Assembly: GCA_025363755.1 (NCBI GenBank)
Contig: JANYLQ010000012.1
Location: forward strand, 1 to 64,000
Source of the DNA: Hyphomicrobiales bacterium
Lineage (GTDB): Bacteria; Pseudomonadota; Alphaproteobacteria; Rhizobiales; Aestuariivirgaceae
Direction of reading: 5' to 3'
DNA: 64,000 nucleotides
The notes under the pieces are model-generated. The model was given only the letters and a program-made list of their open reading frames with translations. It was not told where the DNA came from and did not search any database. Shown here one piece after another: positions 17,475 to 26,414 of this stretch. Within the stretch, counting starts at the first letter, position 1. Each line of letters starts with the position of its first letter. Position numbers and translations under genes: made by a program.

Positions 17475-18895
17475 CAAACGCGCCTTGGGTCGATTGGCGT
17501 TATCGCCCCTAATCCAAACACATCTTCCATAAACTTAGCCCCCGCCAATAACCTCGCCTCGCCACGATTAGGCCCAATGATTTGCAGGCCCACTGGCAAT
17601 TTGGATTTTGTAAAACCACACGGAATTGAAATTGCCGGGCATGCACACATGGTGGCCACAGCAACAATCAATAGCCAATCAATATAGGTTTCAAATTCAA
17701 CGCCGTTGCAATGTGTTGGATAACGTTGTTCAACGGGGAATGGTTGAACGATGGCGGCCGGGCATAACAGAAAATCATATTCACTGAGGAACTTGCCCAT
17801 CCGGTGAAACAGCATTCCCCGCTGTGCCTCAGCCTTGGCGATTTCATCAACTGAAAGCGCTAGACCTTTCTCTATATTCCAAATCACTTCGGGTTTGAGC
17901 AAATCACGATGATCAATCAAAAGCTGCCGCATACCAACTGCAAAGCCAAGGGCGCGCAACGTTTGAAAACAATTCATCATCTCCGAAAGATCAGGATGCG
18001 CTTCTTCCACAACAACCCCAGCGGCTTGTAACTTCGCACCTGTCGCCATGACAATCTCGGCAACCTCAGGATCAACTGGCGTAATGCCGAGACCTCGGCT
18101 GATCGCTATTTTCTTCGGCTTCCAGCCTTTCGAAATGGCATATGAATAATTGTCCTCGCGCGACAGTGATAATGGATCGCCTGCTTCCGCCCCCACCATC
18201 GCGTCAAATAGTAAAGCCAAATCCGAAACATTGCGCGCCATCGGCCCTTCCAAGCCCAGCGTGCCATCAATCTTTCCGTATACGGACGATGCAACACGGC
18301 CAGGCGAAGGTCGCATGCCCACCACACCACAAAAGCTGGCAGGATTTCGTAGCGATCCCCCCATATCCGAGCCATGCGCCAACCAAGCCATGCCGCTCGC
18401 CAACGCAGCGGCCGCACCACCTGATGAACCCGCCGCCGACAATTTCAAATTCCACGGATTGCGCGTAACGCCAAAAACCTCATTGAATGTATGCGCGCCT
18501 GCGCCAAATTCTGGTGTGTTCGACATCGCGTAAATGACACCACCTTCGCGTTCCAAATGACGAACGAGGATATCAGATTTAGTTGCGATTTTATGAGCAA
18601 AAATCGGCGAGCCTTGCGTGGAGCGAACCCCAGCCACATCGGTTAAATCTTTGATTGGAAGTGGCAGACCAGCCAGCAATCCACGTTCGGAAACCGGCTT
18701 ATGCATCAACTCTGTTGCATGGACGCGGGCACGGTCAAAACACAGTGTCACAAGTGCATTGATACTTGGGTTGACGTCAGAAATGCGACGCTCCAGTGCA
18801 TCAAGGCACTCAAACGGCGTTATGGTTTTTGATTTCAGAGCGGCCACAACATCGACCGCAGACCAGCTGATTAAATCGCGACCGGTATTGTCCAT
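17474..18895 (-). CDS. Amidase (amidase signature family)
   Basis: This is a 473-residue amidase-signature hydrolase. The Ser-cisSer-Lys triad is visible: Lys82 in GLPLPIKD, the cis-Ser in AAGSSGG (about 157-158) and the nucleophile S181 in GSDMGGSLR. The family includes GatA, aryl-amidases and many catabolic amidases. No gatB/gatC neighbours are present, so a catabolic amidase is more likely. It starts 3 bp after the stop of the upstream secreted-protein gene and overlaps the formamidase-like gene downstream, making a three-gene operon. Confidence 0.9.
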   Translation of the reverse strand: MDNTGRDLISWSAVDVVAALKSKTITPFECLDALERRISDVNPSINALVTLCFDRARVHATELMHKPVSERGLLAGLPLPIKDLTDVAGVRSTQGSPIFAHKIATKSDILVRHLEREGGVIYAMSNTPEFGAGAHTFNEVFGVTRNPWNLKLSAAGSSGGAAAALASGMAWLAHGSDMGGSLRNPASFCGVVGMRPSPGRVASSVYGKIDGTLGLEGPMARNVSDLALLFDAMVGAEAGDPLSLSREDNYSYAISKGWKPKKIAISRGLGITPVDPEVAEIVMATGAKLQAAGVVVEEAHPDLSEMMNCFQTLRALGFAVGMRQLLIDHRDLLKPEVIWNIEKGLALSVDEIAKAEAQRGMLFHRMGKFLSEYDFLLCPAAIVQPFPVEQRYPTHCNGVEFETYIDWLLIVAVATMCACPAISIPCGFTKSKLPVGLQIIGPNRGEARLLAGAKFMEDVFGLGAITPIDPRRV

Positions 18896-18898
18896 AAA

Positions 18899-20080
18899 CT
18901 ATTGGTTCGCAATAACCTGCACCCCCAATGTTTTGATCAGGGCTTGCGGTTGGGCCATGCCTGTTGCCATGATTTGCGCAAAAGGAACAGGCGCAGCAGG
19001 GGCCGTTTTTATCTCGATATTTTTAGGATTGTCGAGATAAGCATTAGCTGCATTAGAAAGCATCGTTACAAATTCCGGGTCTTGCAGCTGTGCTGCCATC
19101 ATCGGCAACATACCTTTATATTGATTGATAATGGCCTCTTTCGGTTGGCCCATTTGTTTGGACGCAAGATCCAATAGCTTACCAGTAAGTGAAGCGTCAT
19201 CGAACCGGAGGCTAATTGAATTCAAGGTCAACTGTTGCATCAAGCCCATCATCATCATGCCACTTGCAGCATCGGTCTTGCCCGCATTCTGCTTGGCCAT
19301 GTCTTGCATCTGCTTCAGCAACTGCGGCGTGTAACCCGAAATATCAAATTTAAAATTTAGCTTACCTGCGTTCTGAACGTCAAAAGACTCCTCAGAAATC
19401 GTCAGCTTACCATCAGTGGGATTCCACGAACCTTCCATTGCAATCTTAGCATTGATCTCAGCCAGACCAAGGTTGGTCATAATCTCTTTGTTGGCTGCAT
19501 CATCTTTAGCGGCAGCGATAGCATTGATATACATGTCGAATGGTTTCATTGAGAATGTCATGGGTTGACCAGCAGTATAGGGCGAAACCGTCGCCTCAAG
19601 ACTCCCAAGACGAACGATCTCTTCGCCTGCGGACGTCATAAATTTTGAAGGGCTCATTGAAACGGACTCGTAAAGAATGAGCCCACCTGTTGGATCGCCT
19701 GAATCCGGTGCCGGGATGCTGAGGTTTGTAACCGCGGCCCCACCAAAATCCCATACACCTTCTGGCACAGGGTATTGAGCGGCAGGGGCTGCAATCTGCG
19801 CTATCACATAACCGCCATCCTTTTCCGTAACGCCTTCAAGCTTCAGTTCAGCAACAGTCATCGGATCAGCACCAGATGCCGGACCAATTTTCAAACCTTT
19901 AAGAATAATATCTTCGCCTTGACCCTCAACTGAGTCAGCCTTTGCACTCATTCCGTAAGAAGCAAGTTTTGCACTAAATGTATCCATGAACTTTTGGGCA
20001 TCGACCTCAGCGAGTACTGGAGTGGCAAGCGACAACGCCAAAACTGATGTGGCAAAAAAGATCGTCCGGGCAAAATTCAT
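18899..20080 (-). CDS. Hypothetical secreted protein
   Basis: This 393-residue protein has a clear Sec signal peptide (MNFARTIFFATSVLALSLA then TPVLA, cleavage near residue 24). The mature part is rich in Ala, Gly, Met and beta-type segments with repeated 'LKGLKIGP/ELKLEGV' style strands, as in large periplasmic beta-rich proteins. A Met-rich stretch (SGMMMMGLMQQL) occurs near residue 275. I do not recognise a named domain. It is the first gene of the amidase operon (3 bp gap). The 176 bp between its start and the neighbouring M24 gene's stop hold no supported gene. Confidence 0.65.
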   Translation of the reverse strand: MNFARTIFFATSVLALSLATPVLAEVDAQKFMDTFSAKLASYGMSAKADSVEGQGEDIILKGLKIGPASGADPMTVAELKLEGVTEKDGGYVIAQIAAPAAQYPVPEGVWDFGGAAVTNLSIPAPDSGDPTGGLILYESVSMSPSKFMTSAGEEIVRLGSLEATVSPYTAGQPMTFSMKPFDMYINAIAAAKDDAANKEIMTNLGLAEINAKIAMEGSWNPTDGKLTISEESFDVQNAGKLNFKFDISGYTPQLLKQMQDMAKQNAGKTDAASGMMMMGLMQQLTLNSISLRFDDASLTGKLLDLASKQMGQPKEAIINQYKGMLPMMAAQLQDPEFVTMLSNAANAYLDNPKNIEIKTAPAAPVPFAQIMATGMAQPQALIKTLGVQVIANQ

Positions 20081-20256
20081 TTTAAGGGATTCCTTTGATT
20101 TCTAGCTATCGGGTGGACAATGCTGATTGCACTAAGATCGATGAATAAATATGTCCTATAGTCAGTGCGCTACATATTGCTGCGGGCAAGTTGCCACCAG
20201 AAATGCATATTTGGCAAGAACAAAATCACGCGCCGACAGATGGACGAGGTCAGGCA

Positions 20257-21636
20257 TTACCTCATGACCATCGCTTTATGCGGTGCCAACCAGAAAGGTG
20301 GCAACCATGCCGCCATATTGCTGAAGGGTAAAACTTCTGGCTTCAAACGAATTCCCAAAATACTTGTCATGAAATGGCGTCTCGCTTCAATACGCGCCCA
20401 TGCATCAGGATAGTTATGCTGCAATTCGACCCGCAAATCTGCGTCAGCCAAAGCAATACCGTCTTCAATGTTCGACATGAAATAATCCGTTCCGGTGGCG
20501 GGAATAATATCGCATTGCAAAGCCATGCCGGAAACAAATTTCATATTGGAATTTCTCTTAATCGGCGAATTCACCCATTCGTCAAGTTGGATCAAATGCC
20601 CGGGATTAAGACCGATCCCAAAAAATGGTTCCCCCACATGCGCCATCACCGCATCATAAACCGCACCCCCTTCAACCCCAATGCCAATGGTTTCATACCA
20701 GGCCACTGCAGAGCTAAAATAGGGAGCGACCAATTTCTCCACATAATCCGAAATATGGACGGGAAGTTCACTTGCGCTTTCAACCATAAAGCCAGCGCGG
20801 CAATTGAGTGAGCCCATAAGCCCGTGGCCTACAACAATAGGATCACCTCGGTCGATAATCCGCTCGCTCGGGCTGGGCAAACCATATTTTGCCCGAGGGC
20901 CTGAACACATATTAATGTGAATGGATTGCGGAAAACCATTGAGATTTAGATTGCGACAAGCCTGGTATTCTGAAATGCCAAGCTTAGCGCCCAGAATGAA
21001 ATTTCTGATTGCAGTTGAAGATAAGCACGAAGCATATTCAAACCGCATCAGTTGCGCGGATTCGTTGATCACCCGCAAACCCGAAACTGGATGCATAAAA
21101 ATTTGTGCAGCATTGGTCACCTCACCAAATGTCCGCAATGCCTCGACTAAGTAATGGGGTGTCTCGAACCAATGAGAATCAAATGCGCCTTGCTCCGTTT
21201 CAAAACCCTTCCAACCTGCCAAACCAATCTTCATACCGCTTTTCAGGCCAGCCTGTTTGAGCAAGTCGGCAAGGCCTTTATCTTTATCGCGGGGTTGCCC
21301 CATCAAACTGAGCTGTTGCCACAGCACCCGTTCAAAATGCCCTTGCGCAAGCTCAGCATAGGGGTAGCCCTCATTGCCAGCCAGCAACGTGGGTGTGCGG
21401 TTTGGCAGCACGATATAAAGTGCTTCTTCAAAGCGCGGATCATAGCCCGTGGCCCAACTGATATTGGCCACATGTTCCCGGTCACCATAAATAACCATCG
21501 CATCCAGTTTATGATCGGCCATGCGGCGCAAAAGTTCGGCATGCCGTTGCAGATAGAGAGCAGGCGAAAGCATCGGTTCTGGCCCGGAAAATCCAAACTC
21601 CGGCAACGAAACTTCGGTGTAGTGTGGCTGGCGCAT
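20257..21636 (-). CDS. M24-family (pita-bread fold) peptidase-like protein
   Basis: This 459-residue protein has the creatinase/aminopeptidase-P architecture: an N-terminal creatinase-like domain (about 25-180) and a C-terminal pita-bread domain (about 200-440). Family blocks include NPGHLIQLDEW and GMALQCDIIPATG. The Asp pair normally seen in the first metal-ligand strand is not evident (MGSLNCRAGFMVES occupies that position). It may therefore be a metal-independent, creatinase-like hydrolase rather than a true Xaa-Pro peptidase. It is divergent from gabT (102 bp between starts). Creatinase-like and ectoine-hydrolase-like roles in nitrogen-compound breakdown are possibilities. Confidence 0.75.
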   Translation of the reverse strand: MRQPHYTEVSLPEFGFSGPEPMLSPALYLQRHAELLRRMADHKLDAMVIYGDREHVANISWATGYDPRFEEALYIVLPNRTPTLLAGNEGYPYAELAQGHFERVLWQQLSLMGQPRDKDKGLADLLKQAGLKSGMKIGLAGWKGFETEQGAFDSHWFETPHYLVEALRTFGEVTNAAQIFMHPVSGLRVINESAQLMRFEYASCLSSTAIRNFILGAKLGISEYQACRNLNLNGFPQSIHINMCSGPRAKYGLPSPSERIIDRGDPIVVGHGLMGSLNCRAGFMVESASELPVHISDYVEKLVAPYFSSAVAWYETIGIGVEGGAVYDAVMAHVGEPFFGIGLNPGHLIQLDEWVNSPIKRNSNMKFVSGMALQCDIIPATGTDYFMSNIEDGIALADADLRVELQHNYPDAWARIEARRHFMTSILGIRLKPEVLPFSNMAAWLPPFWLAPHKAMVMR

Positions 21637-21738
21637 GGTGCGGCTCTCTTCATGTCATATCTGGCCCCACTGAATCCGTTTGCGAGACAAAGGTCAACAG
21701 GGCTATGATGACGTATCATTAAAATTCGGAGATTACCC

Positions 21739-23046
21739 ATGAACGCACCCATCAGACACCAACCCGCTGGTTCCAACAAAGCTTGGGTTGAACGCCGCGC
21801 TAAGGCTGTTTCGCGCGGCATTGGCATGGGTGCTCCTGTGATGGCGGCCAAAGCCGAAAACGCCGAAATCTGGGATATTGAAGGCCATCGCTACGTTGAT
21901 TTTGGCGGCGGCATCGCCGTGGTCAACACCGGCCATCGCCATCCATTGGTCATGAAGCGGGTTTACGAACAACTCGAAGCCTTCACCCACACCTGCGCCA
22001 TGGTCATGCCCTATGCGCCTTTCATTGAAGTATGCGAAAAGCTGAACGAGAAAGCCCCAATTAAGGGCGAAGTGAAGTCAGCCCTGGTCACCACAGGCGC
22101 CGAAGCCGTCGAAAACGCAATCAAATATGCCCGTTGCTATACAGGCCGTTCTGATGTCATCGCCTTCCACGGCGGCTTTCATGGCCGCACATTGCTTGGC
22201 ATGGCATTAACGGGAAAAGTTTTGCCATATAAAGCAAAATTCGGCCCCATGCCTGCAGGCATTTGGCATGTGCCATTCCCTGTTGAACACAAAGGCATCA
22301 GCGTTGAAGATTCAATCCATGCAATTGAGCTATTGTTTAAATGCGATGTTGAGCCAGCGCGCGTGGCCGCCATCATCATCGAGCCTGTGCAAGGCGAAGG
22401 TGGCTTTTATATTGCGCCAAAAGAACTGATGGTGCGCCTCCGCCAGCTTTGCGATGAGCATGGAATATTGTTGATTGCCGATGAAATTCAATCCGGTTTC
22501 GGCCGCACCGGAAAATTCTTCGCCATGGAACATTATGGCGTTGAGCCTGATTTGTTGACCACCGCAAAATCCCTCGCAGGCGGCTTCCCGCTTGCCGCAG
22601 TCACGGGTCGCGCCAAAATCATGGATGCGCCAGACCCAGGCGGTATTGGCGGAACTTATGCAGGCAACGCCGTGGCCTGCGCCGCAGCACTTGGCGTGTT
22701 CGAAGCCTTTGAAACTGAAAACCTGCTCGAGAAATCAATTGCCCAGGGTGCTATGATCATGAAGCGCATGCACGCCATCAAAGCCAAAAAGAAGGGCATG
22801 CCTATCGGCGACATCCGCGGCCTCGGCGCCATGTGCGCCTTCGAAATGGTAACCGAACACGGCGGCAACAAGCCAGATGCAGGTGGCGCCAAAGCGCTGG
22901 CTGCAAAATGTTTGGAACGCGGATTGCTGATTTTAACGTGCGGTGTCTACGGTGACGTGGTGCGGCTGCTCACGCCGCTGACTGCGAGTGAAATGATTAT
23001 CAACGAGGGTCTGGATATTCTTGAGGCGGCGGTTTTGGGGAATTAG
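21739..23046 (+). CDS. gabT: 4-aminobutyrate aminotransferase (class III)
   Basis: This PLP-dependent omega-aminotransferase has 435 residues. The Schiff-base lysine is K277 in LTTAKSLAGGFPL. LLIADEIQSGFGRTG carries the cofactor-binding Asp, and VTTGAEAVENAIKYAR, FHGGFHGRT and EPVQGEGGF are GabT-typical. It transfers the amino group of GABA to 2-oxoglutarate, giving succinate semialdehyde. No gabD is adjacent. It is divergent from the M24-like gene, suggesting shared control of an amino-compound catabolic pair. Confidence 0.9.
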   Translation: MNAPIRHQPAGSNKAWVERRAKAVSRGIGMGAPVMAAKAENAEIWDIEGHRYVDFGGGIAVVNTGHRHPLVMKRVYEQLEAFTHTCAMVMPYAPFIEVCEKLNEKAPIKGEVKSALVTTGAEAVENAIKYARCYTGRSDVIAFHGGFHGRTLLGMALTGKVLPYKAKFGPMPAGIWHVPFPVEHKGISVEDSIHAIELLFKCDVEPARVAAIIIEPVQGEGGFYIAPKELMVRLRQLCDEHGILLIADEIQSGFGRTGKFFAMEHYGVEPDLLTTAKSLAGGFPLAAVTGRAKIMDAPDPGGIGGTYAGNAVACAAALGVFEAFETENLLEKSIAQGAMIMKRMHAIKAKKKGMPIGDIRGLGAMCAFEMVTEHGGNKPDAGGAKALAAKCLERGLLILTCGVYGDVVRLLTPLTASEMIINEGLDILEAAVLGN

Positions 23047-23071
23047 TTCGAATATTATGAACGCAAAGTTG

Positions 23072-23698
23072 CTATTTCTCGGAGAGAATTTCGCACATTT
23101 CTTTGCACTCACTTTCAACTGTGACTAAGATTTCTCTCAATTTTACGAAACTGAGTTCGGCTTTTTCTGACTTCAATGATGTGTTTGTGACCCAGACTGG
23201 GGCAATGCCATTGTTCCCCGTTAGCTTGCCCTTTTTTGGATCGTAAATATCTTCGTCAAAATGCCTGACGCGATTTGCCAATTGCCTTAAAGATTTTTCA
23301 TGCGCATCTTCTGAAACAGGTTGCGTGAGAGATTTTGCAATTGCCTTGCTAGAAGTATTTGCCGCATGAAGGTGAAGCAAACAAGTCTCGAAATGACATA
23401 GCGCTAAACGATAGAATCTGGTCTGAGAATTGTTGTGCGGGAGTTTAGAAATATAGGTTCTTAGTCGTTTGCAACCTAAATTGTACTCTTCTCGCGCAAA
23501 GTCCACTCTTCGGAAATACACGACAAGTAGCGCATGAACATGTTTCTTCTATTTCTTTTGCCCAAACATTGTCAACATTTGATACCGAGCAAACTGGTTT
23601 GGACCTCGCCTTATTATTCTTGCGCCGCAAACGTTTATCTTGGACAACTCAGGAGCCACAGTGGTGTCCAGAATTTCATCAGATACTTGCCGACTCAT
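23072..23698 (-). pseudogene. Hypothetical protein interrupted by an in-frame amber codon
   Basis: One reading frame runs from ATG 23698 (MSRQVSDEILDTTVAPELSK) to 23072 and would encode about 208 residues, but a TAG at 23551-23549 splits it. The 5' part is 49 codons. The 3' part is open from the TAG and could restart at GTG 23521 (149 residues, start MYFRRVDFAREEYNLG). The 3' part looks like genuine coding sequence: helical, with RQLANRVRHFDED and a C-terminal EILVTVESECKEMCEIL. I do not recognise the family, though the helical charged character resembles HEPN-like proteins. It lies 24 bp downstream of an antitoxin-like gene. It is either a decayed gene or two small genes. Confidence 0.45.
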
Positions 23699-23722
23699 CT
23701 CAGTTTTCCACTTCCCGTAGCG

Positions 23723-23929
23723 TCACCAGCTTCGCATGCCTTCAGACCACACGCCCTGCTCTTCAATTTTTTTATTGAATGCCGAGATACTTTCGCGGTT
23801 TTCCTCAGCCCAACGTCGCGCAATAAATTCTTTGAGTACAAGTGTAACAGCTGATTTCTTTGTGCGCTCGCCGCTCACTTTCGGCGCTTTGTCAATAAGT
23901 TCTGCATCAAGTGATAGATTTGTTTTCAT
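23723..23929 (-). CDS. Type II antitoxin-like protein (VapB-like N-terminus, CcdA-like C-terminus)
   Basis: This 68-residue protein has an N-terminal ribbon-helix-helix-type segment (MKTNLSLDAELIDKA, then SGERTKKSAVTLVLKEFIARR) as in VapB/DUF2191 antitoxins. The C-terminal ENRESISAFNKKIEEQGVWS matches the toxin-binding tail typical of CcdA. Neither a VapC PIN-domain nor a CcdB gene follows. The next frame downstream (24 bp) is the interrupted hypothetical ORF. It may be an orphan antitoxin, a chimera, or partner of an unrecognised toxin. Confidence 0.65.
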   Translation of the reverse strand: MKTNLSLDAELIDKAPKVSGERTKKSAVTLVLKEFIARRWAEENRESISAFNKKIEEQGVWSEGMRSW

Positions 23930-23985
23930 GTGTGAAGCACCTGATTATCAGTTACACGATCTATTCTAACAGAATCCTAAATGAA

Positions 23986-24058
23986 CGTCATTCCCGCGAA
24001 GGCGGGAATCTCTGTTTTTTGCCCTAAAACGCAGATGCCCGCCTTCGCGGGCATGACG
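23986..24058. repeat. Palindromic intergenic repeat, copy 1
   Basis: CGTCATTCCCGCGAAGGCGGGAAT (from 23986) is mirrored by ATGCCCGCCTTCGCGGGCATGACG (to 24058), with a short unrelated centre. Each half is itself a hairpin and the ends read CGTCA and TGACG. A related element lies at 63153-63238. Such dispersed palindromes are common between genes in Alphaproteobacteria. Confidence 0.75.
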
Positions 24059-24165
24059 ACGTAAGGTGGTGAGACAATCAAAAATAATCGGATTTTAAAA
24101 AAATCTCTCGTTAATCTATCCATCCACATTGCATTAACCCATCACTCTCGATTAAACCCAATCCC

Positions 24166-25113
24166 ATGGCAACCCCCACCCATCGCAATAACCTCATCGG
24201 CATATTCTCGCTAATCCTCGGCATCTTCGTATTCTCAATGCAGGATGCGATTATCAAATCCATCAGCGGCGAACACGCAGTAACACTCGCAATCTTCGTG
24301 CGGGCAATTGTGGCGTTTCCGGTGTTGCTCGCCATGGTGCATTTTGAATGTGGTTTGAAAGGCCTCATCACAAAACAATGGCGCGTTTTGGTTTTACGCG
24401 GATGCATTTTGCTCTGCGCTTACACAACCTACTTCATGGCCTTTCCGGCTTTGCCATTGGCAGAAGCTATTGCTTTGTTCTTTATGGTGCCCTTGCTGGT
24501 CACCATAATGTCTGGCCCTTTGCTCGGCGAAAAAGTAACAGCCCTCGCCTGGGCCGCGGTCGCCATTGGCCTCGTCGGCGTATTCATCATTCTGCAACCC
24601 GGCAGCGCTTTGTTTAATCCGGCAGCTCTCCTGAGCCTCATTAGTGCTGCAACTTATGCGCTCTCAATGATCCTCGCGCGCAAATATGGCAGCGAAACAC
24701 CCTCGTCAGTCATGTCGTTCTACCAGAATGTTGTTTATGGATTAGGTGCTTCAGCCTTCGCTGCAATTGCGGCACTCCTCGGCATGAAACCACCCGGCCA
24801 TCCCAGTTTTGATTTTCTATTTCGCAACTGGGATATGCCCAACAATCATGATCTGTTGCTGATGGGTGCATGTGGTGTGATCGCAGCTGTGGGCATGACA
24901 CTGCTCACCCACGCCTACCGCAAAGGCCAAGCTAACATCGTGACCCCCTTTGAATATACCGGAATGATCTGGGCCGTCGTATTCGGCTTTGCAATTTTCG
25001 GCGAAGTGCCACGCGCCACAACCTTTATCGGCATGGGCCTCATCGCTGCGGCAGGAGTTTTGGCCATGCGAGCTGGCGTCAAAAACATCGAACAACCCGC
25101 CCCTATCAATTAA
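24166..25113 (+). CDS. DMT-superfamily transporter with two EamA domains
   Basis: This is an inner-membrane exporter of the drug/metabolite transporter superfamily, 315 residues. Ten hydrophobic segments are arranged as two EamA repeats (about 10-145 and 155-300). The family-typical first helix LIGIFSLILGIFVFSMQDA and the PFEYTGMIWAVVFGFAIFGE block near the C-terminus are present. The substrate is unknown. The gene is monocistronic, following the palindromic repeat region. Confidence 0.88.
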   Translation: MATPTHRNNLIGIFSLILGIFVFSMQDAIIKSISGEHAVTLAIFVRAIVAFPVLLAMVHFECGLKGLITKQWRVLVLRGCILLCAYTTYFMAFPALPLAEAIALFFMVPLLVTIMSGPLLGEKVTALAWAAVAIGLVGVFIILQPGSALFNPAALLSLISAATYALSMILARKYGSETPSSVMSFYQNVVYGLGASAFAAIAALLGMKPPGHPSFDFLFRNWDMPNNHDLLLMGACGVIAAVGMTLLTHAYRKGQANIVTPFEYTGMIWAVVFGFAIFGEVPRATTFIGMGLIAAAGVLAMRAGVKNIEQPAPIN

Positions 25114-25230
25114 TTTTAAAATGAATGCTGCATGAACCGCGCATTCTGCCTGCGTTCAAGGCAGCTCCGGCATGTTGAGTTTAACGAACGGCGATTACGC
25201 TGTTTAGAATTTCAACTTCAGGAGACGACC

Positions 25231-25689
25231 ATGCTTAAATCATCCCTCATTATCATCAGCACAGTGGCAATTTCGCTTGGTGCATTTTCAAGCTTCGCAT
25301 CAGCCCAACCACTCAACCTCAAACCCATAATGAACTGCAATATCACCAACACCTGTCCAATCATGAAGCCGTTTCCGCTGAAGCCCGTAAGCCTACCCCC
25401 GGTAAAAGTACTGCCTTATCCATTGCCTTTGCCGCCCGCACCAATGCCCAAGCCATCAGGCCCAAACTTCAATGTGAACGTAGATTTAGGTGAAGATGGT
25501 GATTACGGCGATGGCAACATTTCTTGTGGCGAAGGCCGCAACATTGTGCGCCATCACGGTTTCCGCAAAGTGCATGCCGTAGATTGTTCCGGCGACACCT
25601 ATACCTACACAGGCAGGAAGCACGGCGAAATGATGGACATCGAAGTCAGCCTCGATGGTCACATCATGGATGTCAGCTCTTCCTACTAA
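25231..25689 (+). CDS. Secreted protein with a cysteine-containing C-terminal module (paralogue 1 of 3)
   Basis: Starting at ATG 25231 (SD GGAG 7 nt upstream), the 152-residue product has a Sec signal peptide (MLKSSLIIISTVAISLG, cleavage after ASA). A proline-rich linker follows (PLPLPPAPMPKPSGP). The C-terminal module of about 55 residues (ISCGEGRNIVRHHGF, then VDCSG, YTYTGRKHG and IEVSLDG) recurs at the C-terminus of the proteins at 52027 and 52563. The two conserved Cys could form a disulfide. Function is unknown. An extended in-frame start at 25132 is rejected because the signal peptide would become internal. Confidence 0.7.
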   Translation: MLKSSLIIISTVAISLGAFSSFASAQPLNLKPIMNCNITNTCPIMKPFPLKPVSLPPVKVLPYPLPLPPAPMPKPSGPNFNVNVDLGEDGDYGDGNISCGEGRNIVRHHGFRKVHAVDCSGDTYTYTGRKHGEMMDIEVSLDGHIMDVSSSY

Positions 25690-25697
25690 ATATAATG

Positions 25698-25732
25698 GGG
25701 CGGCTCTGTGAAATCACAAAGCCGCCCTTCTT
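25698..25732. terminator. Bidirectional rho-independent terminator
   Basis: GGGCGGCT (25698-25705) pairs with AGCCGCCC (25720-25727), with inner TGTG/CACA pairing, followed by TTCTTATT. It separates the secreted-protein gene from the convergent gfa gene. Confidence 0.8.
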
Positions 25733-25733
25733 A

Positions 25734-26390
25734 TTACGCCTCGCGGTAAGCGCCTGATTTCTTGGCCGCTGCTGTCGCCAGATAATCCATCAAACCCGGA
25801 TTAAGCGCATCATAGGGCTCTAACCCCAAAGCCTTCAAACGCTTGCGAATAGCGGGCATTTTGGAAGGTGGCACACCGCTTTCAATCACTGAAGAAACAA
25901 AAGCCGCAAAGCCCGGAGGCGACCACCCCTTATTCTTCGAAAGCTCAGTGTGCACAAAAGTCAGGCCTTGGAAGGGGTGGCCCTCTCTACGCACTGGCCC
26001 ATGCATATGCGCACCGCAGCCAGAGCAAGCATGGCGCAAAATCAAAGCTGAGGTATCGACCACATGCAGTTTATGACCATTCGCAGTCACTTCAACTTTG
26101 TCGCTCGGAACCACTGCCACGACGGAGAAGATCGCACCTTCTGGCTTCCAACATTTGGTGCAACCGCAGGCATGATTATGTGCTGATTGTGAATGCAATG
26201 CCACGGTCACTGGGTCTGTTGCGCAATTGCAAGTGAGCGTGCCACCAGCAAAATTCTTAAGCCCAGCCTTGGCGAACCCCTTATCAATTGACGGATGCAA
26301 CTTGATTGCAGGCGCACTTGGTTTTTTGGCTTTCACGGTCTTTTTCTTCGCCGCTTTCTTAAGGGCTTTTTTAACTGCTTTTTTTGCCAT
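25734..26390 (-). CDS. gfa: S-(hydroxymethyl)glutathione synthase (Gfa), with Lys-rich N-terminal extension
   Basis: Gfa is thought to accelerate condensation of formaldehyde with glutathione. The 218-residue protein carries the zinc-binding cysteines of the family: [21 protein letters not shown] and [13 protein letters not shown]. The C-terminal region ([13 protein letters not shown]) is also characteristic. The first 25 residues are an unusual AK/KK-rich tail ([20 protein letters not shown]) that is not part of the enzyme fold. It is 24 bp downstream of the class III alcohol dehydrogenase gene, so the two enzymes act in sequence: formaldehyde to S-hydroxymethylglutathione to S-formylglutathione. 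No S-formylglutathione hydrolase gene is seen in the cluster. Confidence 0.88.
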   Translation of the reverse strand: MAKKAVKKALKKAAKKKTVKAKKPSAPAIKLHPSIDKGFAKAGLKNFAGGTLTCNCATDPVTVALHSQSAHNHACGCTKCWKPEGAIFSVVAVVPSDKVEVTANGHKLHVVDTSALILRHACSGCGAHMHGPVRREGHPFQGLTFVHTELSKNKGWSPPGFAAFVSSVIESGVPPSKMPAIRKRLKALGLEPYDALNPGLMDYLATAAAKKSGAYREA

Positions 26391-26414
26391 ATCATTCCTC
26401 CTGTTAAGTTGAAC

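Noticed and set aside
23549-23722. A VapC or CcdB toxin gene after the antitoxin-like gene
   Set aside because: The short frame here (49 codons) has neither PIN-domain acidic motifs nor a CcdB pattern.
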